Shown here: positions 1 to 8,516 of the stretch, one piece after another
Layout of the letters: each line of letters opens with the position of its first letter
Numbering within the stretch: position 1 is the first letter of the stretch
NCBI GenBank assembly: GCA_964550165.1
Contig: CAZJYC010000001.1
Coordinates: 97,309-161,308, forward strand
DNA: 64,000 bases
Reading direction: 5' to 3'
Source of the DNA: CAZJYC01 sp964550165
Lineage (GTDB): Bacteria > Acidobacteriota > Aminicenantia > Aminicenantales > Aminicenantaceae
Made by a program: the position numbers and the translations under genes
The notes under the pieces: generated by a model
Seen by the model: only the letters and a program-made list of their open reading frames with translations
What the model was told of the DNA's origin: nothing
Databases searched by the model: none

Positions 1-180
1 AGCCTTGAACCGAGCCGCTTTTGCTGATTAGTGGCTGGCCACAAATCAGAAGGGGGAAAGCGAAGATGTTCCTCCTCCGAGGTAACGATGGGGCAAAAGC
101 GGCGTACTCTCGGGCCAATCTGCCGGAGCCTTCAATGGTCGCTTCGGCCATCTTTCTGAGGCTCTTTCAAAATTGACTCA
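1..180. repeat. Mosaic intergenic repeat, copy A
   Basis: Non-coding stretch related to the repeats at 15300, 18350 and 22500. Shared blocks are the segment around GAACCGAGCCGCTTTTG, the later block GGGGCAAAAGCGGCGTAC, and a tail reading caatggtcgct-cggc. Compared with the 22.5 kb copy, this one carries about 60 extra bases between the two arms of the GCCGCTTTT/AAAAGCGGC inverted repeat. The extra piece includes a 12-bp near-perfect hairpin (CTGATTAGTGGC against GCCACAAATCAG, about 23-48). The copy is cut by the window edge. No gene seen. Confidence 0.6.
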
Positions 181-192
181 ATAAGTTGTCAG

Positions 193-243
193 CTGTCCTT
201 TATTCAGGACAGGATTGACTCATCTTCTCTTCTCTGCTATGAA
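193..243 (+). promoter_or_regulatory. Hairpin plus sigma-70-like promoter before the FecR-type gene
   Basis: A 7-bp inverted repeat CTGTCCT/AGGACAG (193-199 and 206-212) is followed by TTGACT (215-220), a 17-base spacer, and TGCTATGAA holding an extended -10 TATGAA (238-243). Transcription would start near 250, about 40 bases before the ATG at 291. The hairpin just upstream of the -35 could be an operator or the end of the upstream repeat. Confidence 0.5.
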
Positions 244-290
244 AAAAAGACTGGCATGTTTCTTGCTTTTCTTTTTTTGGAGAGAGAAAA

Positions 291-2276
291 ATGAGAAAGA
301 TTGTGTTGATTATAGCGTTTTTTGCCTTTCTTGCTTCCTTGGCGTATGCCGAGGAGGGCTATTCCGGCTACAGCTTTGCCCGGTTGAGCTATATCAGGGG
401 GGATATTTTTGTCCAGAGAGCTGAAGGTCTGGGCTATGAGGAAGGCGTGGTCAACTTGGCCATCGTTGAGGGCGATCGGATAGGAAGCCGGGAAGGCCGC
501 GGAGAAATACACTTTGGCCGCGGGAACTACCTCCGTCTCGACAGCGACACTCAGGTCGAATTCATCAACCTTCCCACAGAAGGGAATGATGGGATCAAGC
601 TCCATCTTCTGGCTGGGAATATTTTTTTAAGAGTCAGCTTTTTAGAGATAGAAAAAAATTTCGAAATTCACTCCCCTGACGCCTCTTTCTATATCCTGGA
701 AGAAGGCCTTTACCGGGTCGGCATCAGGGAGAACAGAGAGACAGAACTTTTCGTTTTCGAAGGCGCAGCGGAGGCTGCCGGAGAAGGAGGCTCCCTTCTG
801 GTCAAGAGCAACGAGAAGCTAATCGCCTCTGACGGCCGGTTCCTGTCTGACCCTGTTTATTTTTATGCCAGCGATTTTGATGATTTTGCGGAGTGGAATC
901 AGTCCCGTGATGCTCTGCACAGCCGGCCAGTCAGCAGAAATTACCTTCCTTCAGAGCTTGATGAATACGAATCCGAACTGGATGAATACGGCCGCTGGGT
1001 CTATGAATCCCCTTATGGCTATGTCTGGGTTCCCTATGTTTATCACCAGGACTGGAGGCCGTATTTTTACGGCAGGTGGATTTGGTATCCTGCCATCGGC
1101 TGGACATGGGTCTCCTACGAACCCTGGGGCTGGTGCGTTTACCACTACGGGAGATGGCACTGGAGGTTAGGCCTTGGCTGGTACTGGATTCCACACACCC
1201 TCTGGGGACCGGCATGGGTCCACTGGTACTGGGGATATGATTACATCGGCTGGTGCCCTTTAACCTATTACGGATACCCGGCTGTCATCATCAATAACTA
1301 TTTTTACGCGCGGTATTATGGGCAGTCTTACCCCGCCAATTCTCGGGCCTTGGTTGTTGTCAGAAAGGACCAGCTGCAGTCAAGGACGATCTCGCGCGCA
1401 GCCTTGAGTCAGGATAGAATCACGCGAATCGGAAAGATTTCGTTGTCGGCCAAACAACCCGATGTCCGGCCTGTCGTCAGGAAAATCAGCCTGAGTGACA
1501 CAACGGTGGCCAGGGCGCTTTCAAAGTCGCAATTGCGGCCAGTGAACAGGGATTATGGCTCAGAACAGGGACTTTCCCAGCTGAAATCGTCGTCGCTCAA
1601 GAGGTCTCCCAGCAGCGCCCGAAGCTCTTCCTCCAAAGAGAGGAGCGTGCCCAGGCGGATGGAAAGCATTTCCCGGTCAAGCCTCTCTTCTCGAACTCCT
1701 GCCCAATACCCATCCGAATCTTCGCCGGGGAACTCCCGCCTTTCCGGGGGCAGTTTGTCCCGTGCGAACCGAAGCGAAAGCTCGGCCCTGAAAACCTTTC
1801 CATCGAGACTGGCTCCTTCCCTTTCCCGCTCAACTCCCAGTTCCTCGGCCACAAGAGAGCAGAGTCCTTTGTCCTCCAGTCGGGTCAAAGAGCGCTCCGG
1901 ATCCAATTCTTTGCGCAATTTTTCCTCTCCATCAAAGGAAAACTCCTACACTCCAAGTTCATCCCGAACTTCGCCTTCCAGGTTCCCCTCGCTGAGAACG
2001 AAGCAGAGCACCTCTTCGTTCAGTTCCACGAGGCCGAGTTCTCCTAAAGCCAGTTCCTCTCTCAGTCGCTCCACAGAAAGAAGTTCATTTTCTTCTTCTC
2101 GAACTTATTCCTCGCCTTCAAGGTCCGTCTCGGTTCCAAAGAATAGGAGTTCTTCAAGTAAAATAGGCTCATCCTCAATCTCCAGAGGTTCGTCTGCTCC
2201 GTCTGGGGTGAGCCGCTCTTCCGGCCACAGCTCTTCTTCGCGTTCTGTCTCTGGTAAAAGTATTAAAAAGAAATAG
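291..2276 (+). CDS. Exported FecR-domain protein with Trp/Tyr-rich DUF6600-like region and Ser/Arg-rich tail
   Basis: A 661-aa secreted protein of unknown role. Residues 1-20 are a signal peptide ending AYA. Residues 30-180 look like a FecR-type domain: iron-dicitrate-sensor-like beta repeats, with a 'GDRIGSREGRGEIHF...YLRLD' pattern common to FecR domains in Acidobacteria-like genomes. Residues 220-345 are extremely rich in Trp, Tyr and Pro (repeated W-Y, G-W-x-W, P-Y-G-Y-V-W), which matches DUF6600. From about residue 400 the protein is low-complexity Ser/Arg/Pro. GGAGAGAG lies 6 bases before the ATG. No sigma factor is adjacent, so this is probably not a classical FecR anti-sigma partner. 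Envelope or surface location is inferred. Confidence 0.75.
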   Translation: MRKIVLIIAFFAFLASLAYAEEGYSGYSFARLSYIRGDIFVQRAEGLGYEEGVVNLAIVEGDRIGSREGRGEIHFGRGNYLRLDSDTQVEFINLPTEGNDGIKLHLLAGNIFLRVSFLEIEKNFEIHSPDASFYILEEGLYRVGIRENRETELFVFEGAAEAAGEGGSLLVKSNEKLIASDGRFLSDPVYFYASDFDDFAEWNQSRDALHSRPVSRNYLPSELDEYESELDEYGRWVYESPYGYVWVPYVYHQDWRPYFYGRWIWYPAIGWTWVSYEPWGWCVYHYGRWHWRLGLGWYWIPHTLWGPAWVHWYWGYDYIGWCPLTYYGYPAVIINNYFYARYYGQSYPANSRALVVVRKDQLQSRTISRAALSQDRITRIGKISLSAKQPDVRPVVRKISLSDTTVARALSKSQLRPVNRDYGSEQGLSQLKSSSLKRSPSSARSSSSKERSVPRRMESISRSSLSSRTPAQYPSESSPGNSRLSGGSLSRANRSESSALKTFPSRLAPSLSRSTPSSSATREQSPLSSSRVKERSGSNSLRNFSSPSKENSYTPSSSRTSPSRFPSLRTKQSTSSFSSTRPSSPKASSSLSRSTERSSFSSSRTYSSPSRSVSVPKNRSSSSKIGSSSISRGSSAPSGVSRSSGHSSSSRSVSGKSIKKK

Positions 2277-2419
2277 ATAGAGCCTCTTGGAAATCCTCAA
2301 ACACTGTCTGTTTCAAAAGGCGGGCAGGCCTAATTTAAATCTCTAGCGTGTCTTATCTCAGAAAAGATGTGTGTTTATTAAAAGCATTTTCGAACCGTTT
2401 AGCCGGAGCTATTTTCTTC

Positions 2420-2448
2420 TTTACTTTTATTTTTTTCAGTGGTATAAA
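2420..2448 (+). promoter_or_regulatory. Sigma-70-like promoter for the 2540 lipoprotein gene
   Basis: TTTACT (2420-2425), 17 bases, TATAAA (2443-2448) in an AT-rich gap. It leaves a leader of about 85 bases before the ATG at 2540. The -35 is weak; the -10 is good. Confidence 0.4.
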
Positions 2449-2539
2449 ATATTTTCAACCAAAATCGAGGAGAGGCAACTTTCACCGCCCCAATTAAATT
2501 AAATTTTCATCCAAGGATTAAAGTTTGGAGGTAAACGTT

Positions 2540-3343
2540 ATGGCTCATAGGGTATGGATTTCAAAAGAACGAAAGACTAAGGCCGGGAGGATCATTCAGG
2601 TTTTGGGATTGAGTCTTTTTGTGTTTTTATTGGTGGCTGGAGGAGTTATCGGCTGCAAGAAAAAAGCTGTGGAAGAAGCAGGGCTTCCAGAGGCAAAAGG
2701 CCAGGTCATCAGAGAAGGGCTCAACGATTTTGAAGGCACAGTAAAGGTGGCTTTAGGAAAGTATCTTTATCTGCCGGAAGCTCAGGGTTTTGATATCATT
2801 GTTCAGGGGAAAGTCAATTCAGGTGACGCGAGCGCATTGGCTGGAAAAGAAATAAGAGGCAAAGGAGTGTTTTCCTCAGATCTGCCATCCATTTTGGTAG
2901 CAGAAAACATCGAGGCTAAGGAGCCAAACAGAGGGTGGGTGAGTGTTTTCACCAGAACAGAAGAGGTTGTCCTTGACGACTATCTGGATTTGAGAGCAAG
3001 AGAAGAATTCCAGGCTTTGAAGAACATATATTATGACAGAAAGGAAACCTGGGAAGGAAAAGGAAAAGCAAAGATCTATGGCAAGCTGGAGAGGGAGACA
3101 GTCGGGCAGGGAGACCAGCAGAAAGAAATCAACAGGATAGTTATTTTGGATGAGGAAAACAAACAGGTTGGCAAGGTCATTGTTGACCACCTCACCGATT
3201 TTGCCAAATATTATCTGCAAAAGTTGAAAATCTTCGATAACCTCTGGTTTTATTTTGAAATAAAGGACACCGTGGAGTGGCGAACAAGGCGTGTGACGGA
3301 TGAGCTCTTCCACGCCGATGTCCTCTACTGCGGGCTTTTCTGA
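2540..3343 (+). CDS. Putative lipoprotein of unknown function
   Basis: 267 aa. An upstream in-frame TTG exists at 2525, but GGAGGT at 2527-2532 sits 7 bases before the ATG at 2540, which decides the start. The N-terminus is a positively charged stretch, a hydrophobic segment (LGLSLFVFLLVAGGVIG) and a cysteine in a lipobox (GVIGC), then Lys residues. The mature part has repeated 'KVALGKYLYLPEAQGFD' and 'GKEIRGKGVF' patterns that suggest a beta-rich OB-like fold (nucleotide-independent, unassigned). I recognise no family. The next gene, 77 bases on, also encodes a small exported protein, so the two may be co-transcribed. Confidence 0.7.
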   Translation: MAHRVWISKERKTKAGRIIQVLGLSLFVFLLVAGGVIGCKKKAVEEAGLPEAKGQVIREGLNDFEGTVKVALGKYLYLPEAQGFDIIVQGKVNSGDASALAGKEIRGKGVFSSDLPSILVAENIEAKEPNRGWVSVFTRTEEVVLDDYLDLRAREEFQALKNIYYDRKETWEGKGKAKIYGKLERETVGQGDQQKEINRIVILDEENKQVGKVIVDHLTDFAKYYLQKLKIFDNLWFYFEIKDTVEWRTRRVTDELFHADVLYCGLF

Positions 3344-3419
3344 TTTTATCAACCTGGGCCACAATAATAAAAATTTTAATTTGCACTCATCTTCTGAGCT
3401 GCAAGGGAGGTTTCGTGAG

Positions 3420-3839
3420 ATGAAGGAAGAATTGATAAAGGTTTTAGTCCTGGGTTTTGTCCTTGTTCTTTCTTTTTCTTTTTCTCCGGGCTTAAGCCAG
3501 GAAACTCCGGATTTAAGGAAAATTATGGGAGCCTGGGATATAGAAGTGGATGCGGATGGAGAGTATTACTATCTTTCCATGAGTATTGAAAAATCGGAAG
3601 AAGGGCTGAAAGGAACGATCAGTGAATCGACAGGGGCTTTCAGCGATGTGCCTCTCTCAAATATCGAGTACGATGGGCAGACGTTGAAATTTACTTTCAA
3701 TTCGCCCACTCCTCCGGATGGCATTGAACGGCTGGTGAAAGCAGAGTTCAAGGTCGGTGATAATAAACTCGAAGGCCTTCTGACTGTCGAGGATTTAGAG
3801 GCTACGGCAACAGCCACTGCAACAAGAAAAGCCAAATAA
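3420..3839 (+). CDS. Small exported hypothetical protein
   Basis: 139 aa. The open frame extends back to 3300, inside the previous gene, but AAGGGAGGT ends about 8 bases before the ATG at 3420 and the protein from there starts with a clean signal peptide (MKEELIKVLVLGFVLVLSFSFSPGLSQ). The mature part (GAWDIEVDADGEYYYLSMSIEKSEEGLKG...) resembles small secreted beta-sandwich or lipocalin-like proteins that begin with a 'G-x-W-D-x-x-V' strand. A run of Ala-Thr repeats (ATATATATRKAK) closes the chain. Function unknown. Confidence 0.6.
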   Translation: MKEELIKVLVLGFVLVLSFSFSPGLSQETPDLRKIMGAWDIEVDADGEYYYLSMSIEKSEEGLKGTISESTGAFSDVPLSNIEYDGQTLKFTFNSPTPPDGIERLVKAEFKVGDNKLEGLLTVEDLEATATATATRKAK

Positions 3840-4124
3840 TACTGATACAAACGCAATAATAAAATTTTCAGAAATTCTTCTCCCGATCAGGATGCCTGAG
3901 GTGGAAGTCCGTGGCATCTTCTAAAGTCTTGGCGACTCTCAGGGCTTTGGCTTCTTCAAAAAGATTTCCGATCTCATTTCCTCTTAGCGCGAAAGGTTTC
4001 TTCTTACGTTGCTCAGCATCATTTTTCTTTACCTTTATTTTTTCTCAAGCTTTCCACCGCCTTTCCCACATATTTATCTTTTTTCACAAAGCACAAAACA
4101 CAGCTCAAGAAGTTAAACTCAGAA

Positions 4125-6008
4125 TCAGCGGAGTATTTCGATCAACAGGCTCAGCTCTTCGACCATCTTCTCCGTATTCCCTGAGAAACCCACGCTTTCA
4201 AAGCGAATCTTTCCTTTTTTGTCGATGACAAACTTGGTCGGAATGCCTTCCACCTTGTAAGCGGCGATAACTTTATTTTCGGTGTCGAGGAGGACATGGA
4301 AGGGATAGTTGTTTTTGGTGATGAAATCCAAGGCGTTCTTTTTCCAGTCTTCCACTCTTTCCCAGGAATTGACGAAGAGAAACTCGACCGTTGTGTCGGG
4401 CTTGAATTTTTCAACAGCTATTTTCATTCCTGGAAATGCCGCCAGGCAGGGACCGCACCATGTGGCCCAGAAATCAAGGATGACAGTTTTGCCCTTTAAT
4501 GATGAGAGCGACACAGATTTGCCATCTAAATCAACAAGAACGAAATCCGGTGCGGGCCTCAGAATCATTTTTTTCTTCAATTCAGCCTTCAGCTTTTCTC
4601 TGGCTTCCTCTTCCAATTCCTTAAGTCTCTGCTCTGCCTCTTCCACGCTTCCTTTGGCCTGGAGGCAGGCATGCTTGTAGATGTCCTTCATTTTGGCTGT
4701 CGCTTCTCCTGCTCTTATGAATTTTTCCAGCTCGGCTGCGGCTTTTTCGGCAGAGCCGCTTTTGACCAGAGCTTCTGCGTAGCGTTCGTTGATTTCAGCA
4801 CTCTTTTCATGGGTGAGCTGGACAGCCTCTTCCAGGGCAGGAAGGGCTCCGGCTTTGTTGAGCTTGAGAAGAATGAAGCCGTAGGTATCGAGGGCCATGC
4901 CGAGAGAAAAACCAAGATTTTCCTGCCATTCCTTTTCGGTCCAAGCCGGAGGTTTTTCTGTGGGCGGCTTTAGCCTTTCTTCTCGGGCAAGGTCCACGGC
5001 TTTTTTGGCGATTTCTTCGGCCAGCTCTAAGTTGATGTTTTTTTGAGCCATATCCCAGGCAATGTTGTTGCAGATGCTTGAGTTCACTTCGGGGCACTTG
5101 CCTAAGTATTCCTTGACTTTGTTGTAATCGCCCCGTTGCTGGTAGGCCAGCAGGATATAAGTATTCCACGTGGAGAGCCGTGGACTTCCAGGAAACTCTT
5201 TTTTGAATTTCTCCAGAAGGGCAAGCTTTTTATCGATATCCTTTGTCTGGTAAAATTCCATAAACCTTTCTGATTGGAAAAAGTCCCCCTTCGGATCTTT
5301 TTTGCGGATGATTTCAGCATAGTGTTCAGCGGCTTCGGGTTCGCTGATCCTTTTGTAGAGATTGACCATCATCGCCAGCTCTTCCAGGGATAAATCTTCT
5401 TTTTTTCCCAGCTCTTCCAGTTCCTTGACGATGGTCTCGTTCCCTTCCTGAGTTCTCAGGCTGGCCAGGAGGGTTAGATAGGAGCTCAGGTAGTCTCTTT
5501 TGATTTCGGGATGGAGCTTGAAGTCCTCATCAAATTTAGCGAGAGTCAGTTCTTTATCGAAGTCCAGCCCAGCAGAGTATCTCCCCCAAGAAGAACAGGC
5601 TTCTGCCAGCCCGGCCAACCCTCCGGGAACCGGCTTTCCGTCTTCTCCATAAAGAGTGATGGTATAACCCTGCTTATCATTGTTGTCGGCCTCGCTATCA
5701 GCCAGGAATTTGATGATAACGCCCCGCGTGGTTATGTTTGTGGTAAAGGAAGCTGTCCAGACATTTTTCGTTTTTTCCATCGAAAATTCTTTGGCCTCAG
5801 GCACTCCCTTGCTGTAGAGGTAAACAACACAATCAATTTTCGAAGCCTCTTCCAGAGATCTTCCCGCAGGATTGTAACGAAGAGTGATTTCGCTCCCCGG
5901 AGTCGGTTTTTCCGGGGAATAGGAAAATCTTTCTCCTGATCCCTTTTGAGCACAGAAGCCGGATAGCAGAAGGCCGGCAAAAAGAAAAATTAACGGGCTT
6001 CTTTTCAT
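4125..6008 (-). CDS. TPR lipoprotein with C-terminal TlpA/ResA-type thioredoxin domain
   Basis: 627 aa. Signal peptide MKRSPLIFLFAGLLLSGFCA with a lipobox Cys at residue 19 (LSGFC). Residues 25-130 form a beta-rich domain. Residues 150-470 are helical repeats of TPR type. The last 150 residues are a redoxin domain: DFVLVDLDGKSVSLSSLKGK, then DFWATWCGPC with the CxxC active site, then the cis-Pro loop (EGIPTKFVID). Family knowledge: such proteins are membrane-anchored thiol-disulfide reductases acting on exported proteins or cytochromes. Here it is followed by no cytochrome genes. GGAGGGAAACACG precedes the ATG. Confidence 0.85.
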   Translation of the reverse strand: MKRSPLIFLFAGLLLSGFCAQKGSGERFSYSPEKPTPGSEITLRYNPAGRSLEEASKIDCVVYLYSKGVPEAKEFSMEKTKNVWTASFTTNITTRGVIIKFLADSEADNNDKQGYTITLYGEDGKPVPGGLAGLAEACSSWGRYSAGLDFDKELTLAKFDEDFKLHPEIKRDYLSSYLTLLASLRTQEGNETIVKELEELGKKEDLSLEELAMMVNLYKRISEPEAAEHYAEIIRKKDPKGDFFQSERFMEFYQTKDIDKKLALLEKFKKEFPGSPRLSTWNTYILLAYQQRGDYNKVKEYLGKCPEVNSSICNNIAWDMAQKNINLELAEEIAKKAVDLAREERLKPPTEKPPAWTEKEWQENLGFSLGMALDTYGFILLKLNKAGALPALEEAVQLTHEKSAEINERYAEALVKSGSAEKAAAELEKFIRAGEATAKMKDIYKHACLQAKGSVEEAEQRLKELEEEAREKLKAELKKKMILRPAPDFVLVDLDGKSVSLSSLKGKTVILDFWATWCGPCLAAFPGMKIAVEKFKPDTTVEFLFVNSWERVEDWKKNALDFITKNNYPFHVLLDTENKVIAAYKVEGIPTKFVIDKKGKIRFESVGFSGNTEKMVEELSLLIEILR

Positions 6009-6049
6009 CGTGTTTCCCTCCTTTTTGAAATTTTCTCTATACTGAGGAA

Positions 6050-6066
6050 TTGTCAGTCACTGACAA
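6050..6066. promoter_or_regulatory. 17-bp palindrome, candidate operator
   Basis: TTGTCAGTCACTGACAA is a perfect palindrome around a central C. It lies 42 bases upstream of the TPR-thioredoxin start (minus strand) and 30 bases past the MFS stop. There is no T-run, so it looks more like a repressor or activator site than a terminator. Confidence 0.4.
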
Positions 6067-6095
6067 CTTGCTCCATTCCTGTCTGAAGTCACTCA

Positions 6096-7430
6096 TCAAG
6101 TCGCTTTCGCTTCCGAATCCCCTCTCTCCAGGCCGCTGCCCTCATGCCTGTCCGCTTTTTTGAGAAGGAAGGCAAAGACCAAGCCAAAAAGGCCCAGGCT
6201 GGCAAACATGACCATGCTGCTCGTGTAGGTCTTGGTAAGGTCTCGGAGCAATCCGTTGAGAAGCGGGAAGAGGCCAAGGCCTATGTTCTGAATGGCTGTC
6301 ATCAACCCAAAGGCCGTTCCGACCCGCTCCTTGCGCACCACCAGCGGAACAGAAGGCCACATCGCGGCCGGAACCAGAACAAAGGCCGCTCCCAGGGCGA
6401 TCATCGGATAGGCAGGATAAATTCTGGTCAGGCCCATGAGCAAGTGACTGGGAATCATGATCATGGAGCCAATGATCATCAGAGTGGCCCGTTTCCCGAC
6501 CTTGTCCACCAAACGTCCGGCAAAGGGAGCGAGAATCATGGAGGCGAAGATGATAATGGAGGAAATTCCTCCGGCCGTGCTGAACATATGGAGGAAATTG
6601 TTGAAAACGAGGTAGAGGAATCCGCCCGTCGCTTCAGCCACGCGGGCAACGCCCCATTTGTCCACGAAGAAGTCCGTGGAGAGGGCGGTGAAGGGGAATA
6701 TGGCGGAATAGAAGGTGACACAGAGCAGGGTGATGAACCAGAAGGTCGGCTTGAACTCTTTGATATCCTTGAGGACAATCTTCTCTCCAGCACTCTCATC
6801 TTTCAGTTTAAGGGCATGCTCGCCGCGGCGGTCCATGAGGATGTAGGCGATATTTGCCACAAGCGAGACGACACAGAAAAGCACAGCCCCAAACAGGGCA
6901 TAGCGGTAGCTGCCAAACTGGCTGGTGATCAACTCGCCGGTGTTGAAAGCAAACAGCGTGCCCAGGCGGCTCACAGTCAGGGCGATCCCGAAAGAAAGGG
7001 CAAGCTCTTTCCCTTTGAACCAGCGGGCGAGGATGGCGCTCTGGGCAACGATCAGCGGTTCAGAGCCAGCGCCAAAAATGAAACGGCCGGCAAAAAAAAC
7101 AGGAAGGCTTTTGGCCAGACAGACTACGACAGCGCCGGAAAGAACAAGAAGCGAGAAGATGAGGCTGGCCTTTCGGGTTCCCAAGCGGTCGATGAGAAAC
7201 CCCCCGATGAAGACCGAGAGGACCGCGGCGATGCTGTACATGGTGTAGAAAGTGCCCACGGTTCCCCGGGCAGCGCGCAATTCTTCCACCAGGGTGGGTG
7301 CAATCGCACCAACGATGTCGTAGGCGAAATAGCTGCCGAAGCTGAGAAAAGAAGCAAAGATCAAAACTGTGAAGCGATACAGCGCTCTGGATGGATGGAA
7401 GATTCCAACAGCCTCTTTTGGAAGGGTCAT
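6096..7430 (-). CDS. Major facilitator superfamily transporter
   Basis: 444 aa with about 12 hydrophobic segments. The loop after TM2 carries the MFS motif A variant 'GGFLIDRLGTRKAS', and the second half repeats it as 'APFAGRLVDKVGKRATL'. The N-half contains the FAYDIVGAIAPTLVEELRA pattern typical of oxalate/formate or nitrate-type MFS members, but the substrate cannot be told. It could supply or expel a small organic anion. Divergent from the HAD gene at 7542. No good ribosome binding site is visible before ATG 7430. Confidence 0.85.
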   Translation of the reverse strand: MTLPKEAVGIFHPSRALYRFTVLIFASFLSFGSYFAYDIVGAIAPTLVEELRAARGTVGTFYTMYSIAAVLSVFIGGFLIDRLGTRKASLIFSLLVLSGAVVVCLAKSLPVFFAGRFIFGAGSEPLIVAQSAILARWFKGKELALSFGIALTVSRLGTLFAFNTGELITSQFGSYRYALFGAVLFCVVSLVANIAYILMDRRGEHALKLKDESAGEKIVLKDIKEFKPTFWFITLLCVTFYSAIFPFTALSTDFFVDKWGVARVAEATGGFLYLVFNNFLHMFSTAGGISSIIIFASMILAPFAGRLVDKVGKRATLMIIGSMIMIPSHLLMGLTRIYPAYPMIALGAAFVLVPAAMWPSVPLVVRKERVGTAFGLMTAIQNIGLGLFPLLNGLLRDLTKTYTSSMVMFASLGLFGLVFAFLLKKADRHEGSGLERGDSEAKAT

Positions 7431-7479
7431 TTTGGATGGCTTATATCACAGGAAAATAATGAAAGTCAATTTCAGAAGG

Positions 7480-7508
7480 TTGAGTTGAATGTTTTTTTCT
7501 GCTATAAA
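7480..7508 (+). promoter_or_regulatory. Sigma-70-like promoter of the HAD gene
   Basis: TTGAGT (7480-7485), 17-base spacer, TATAAA (7503-7508). The predicted start near 7515 leaves a 25-base leader before the ATG at 7542 and argues against the in-frame ATG at 7509. Confidence 0.5.
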
Positions 7509-7541
7509 ATGCTTTTCATCTTTCGAGAGAGATTGCGTTCC

Positions 7542-8147
7542 ATGATTCGTTGGGTGATATCCGACCTGGGCAAGGTCATCATTTTTTTTGACAACGATAT
7601 TTTTTTCAAAAAAATGGCGAATGTCTCTCCTTTTTCCAAAGAGGAGATCGCAAGATTAACAAGAGCGCATTTCTATCTCGTTGAAGGCTTCGATAAAGGG
7701 CAAATCAATCCCGAGGAATTTTACCGCGAAGTCACAAAAGCACTCCAAGCCCGCATCGATTTTGAGACCTTTTACAAAATCTATGTTGATGTCTTTTCCC
7801 TCAATCCTCCTGTCTTGGAGATCATGAGGAAATTGAAAAAACGCTACAGGCTCAGCTTGCTTTCCAACACCGATGTCATGCGCTTTGGCTTTATCAAGAG
7901 AAAGTTTCCTGAGATCATGATTTTTGACGAATACATTCTCTCCTACGAAGTTGGAGCGATGAAACCTGATCCTCAAATCTACGAATTTGCCTTGGAAAAG
8001 GCCAGGGCTAAGGCCGAAGAATGTGTATTCATCGATGATATCGAAGAGAACGTCGAAGCAGCCCAAAAGCTGGGAATTCGTGGAATCCTCATGGAGCCCC
8101 AGACCAATCTGGAAAACATCCTCCAAGCCCTGGGTCTTGCATTTTAA
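7542..8147 (+). CDS. HAD superfamily subfamily IA hydrolase (YihX-like)
   Basis: 201 aa, the usual length for this group. Motif I is SDLGKVI (the DxG form seen in YihX-type sugar phosphatases instead of DxDxT). Motif II is LLSNTD, motif III the Lys in GAMKPDP, and motif IV FIDDIEENVEAA. Expected role: cytosolic phosphatase on a sugar phosphate or nucleotide, Mg-dependent. The open frame runs far upstream, but that part is antisense to the MFS gene and is not coding. Confidence 0.8.
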   Translation: MIRWVISDLGKVIIFFDNDIFFKKMANVSPFSKEEIARLTRAHFYLVEGFDKGQINPEEFYREVTKALQARIDFETFYKIYVDVFSLNPPVLEIMRKLKKRYRLSLLSNTDVMRFGFIKRKFPEIMIFDEYILSYEVGAMKPDPQIYEFALEKARAKAEECVFIDDIEENVEAAQKLGIRGILMEPQTNLENILQALGLAF

Positions 8148-8356
8148 GCAGACTTCTAACCAGAAGATATTTTCACATAGACCTTCCTGTCAATAATTCT
8201 CATTTTTCACCTCAAGTTTTAAATTAGCACAGAAGAGCGGAATTCGATCCCACTCTGACTTTTCCTTGCTGGAGTCGATTTTAGCAAAAAATGGGTAGCA
8301 AAAAACGCATGCAATTCATTGAAAACAAGGAAGAAAAAAATTTTTCGAAAAAGTAC

Positions 8357-8385
8357 TTGACACGTAAAAAAATTGGGTATAAATT
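8357..8385 (+). promoter_or_regulatory. Strong sigma-70 promoter of the nrd operon
   Basis: Consensus TTGACA (8357-8362). With a 17-base spacer the -10 is TAAATT (8380-8385); the overlapping TATAAA (8378-8383) would give 15. Transcription start near 8392. The leader before nrdD is then about 180 bases. Confidence 0.65.
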
Positions 8386-8396
8386 TTCAGATGCTT

Positions 8397-8444
8397 ATAC
8401 AACATTTTGTATTTTCAATCACGATATTATACAAAATATGGCAT
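8397..8444 (+). promoter_or_regulatory. Tandem NrdR-like boxes
   Basis: Two 16-base sites, both beginning ATACAA, occur at 8397-8412 (ATACAACATTTTGTAT) and 8429-8444 (ATACAAAATATGGCAT). They match 12 and 11 of 16 positions of the known NrdR box (acaCwATATaTwGTgt). Their starts are 32 bases apart, the three-turn spacing known for NrdR pairs. They lie over the predicted transcription start, as expected for repression of ribonucleotide reductase genes. The first box is the stronger palindrome. nrdR itself is not in the window. Confidence 0.5.
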
Positions 8445-8466
8445 TATTGTTGATTCCTTTCTTCGG

Positions 8467-8516
8467 CTCTACCAGGGAAAAGCACCTCTCGAACGAAGGT
8501 CCCTTCCCTGGTAGAG
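8467..8516 (+). other. Long leader hairpin upstream of nrdD
   Basis: Arms CTCTACCAGGGAA (8467-8479) and TTCCCTGGTAGAG (8504-8516) pair perfectly over 13 bp. The 24-base loop holds a smaller ACCT/AGGT stem. No T-run follows, so it is not an intrinsic terminator. It lies in the 5' leader of the nrd mRNA about 55 bases before the start codon. It could be an RNA control element or a protein-binding palindrome. Confidence 0.55.

Noticed and set aside
6144..7541. Long open frame fused upstream of the HAD gene
   Set aside because: It is antisense to the MFS transporter, shows no family pattern, and a promoter at 7480-7508 places the true start at 7542.
8434..8452. Possible sigma-54 element ATGGCATTATTGTTGAT before nrdD
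   Set aside because: The -12 half reads TTGAT instead of TTGC, and a consensus sigma-70 promoter explains the operon.
8467..8516. nrd leader hairpin as an intrinsic terminator
   Set aside because: No T-run follows on either strand immediately at the stem, and it lies inside the leader.
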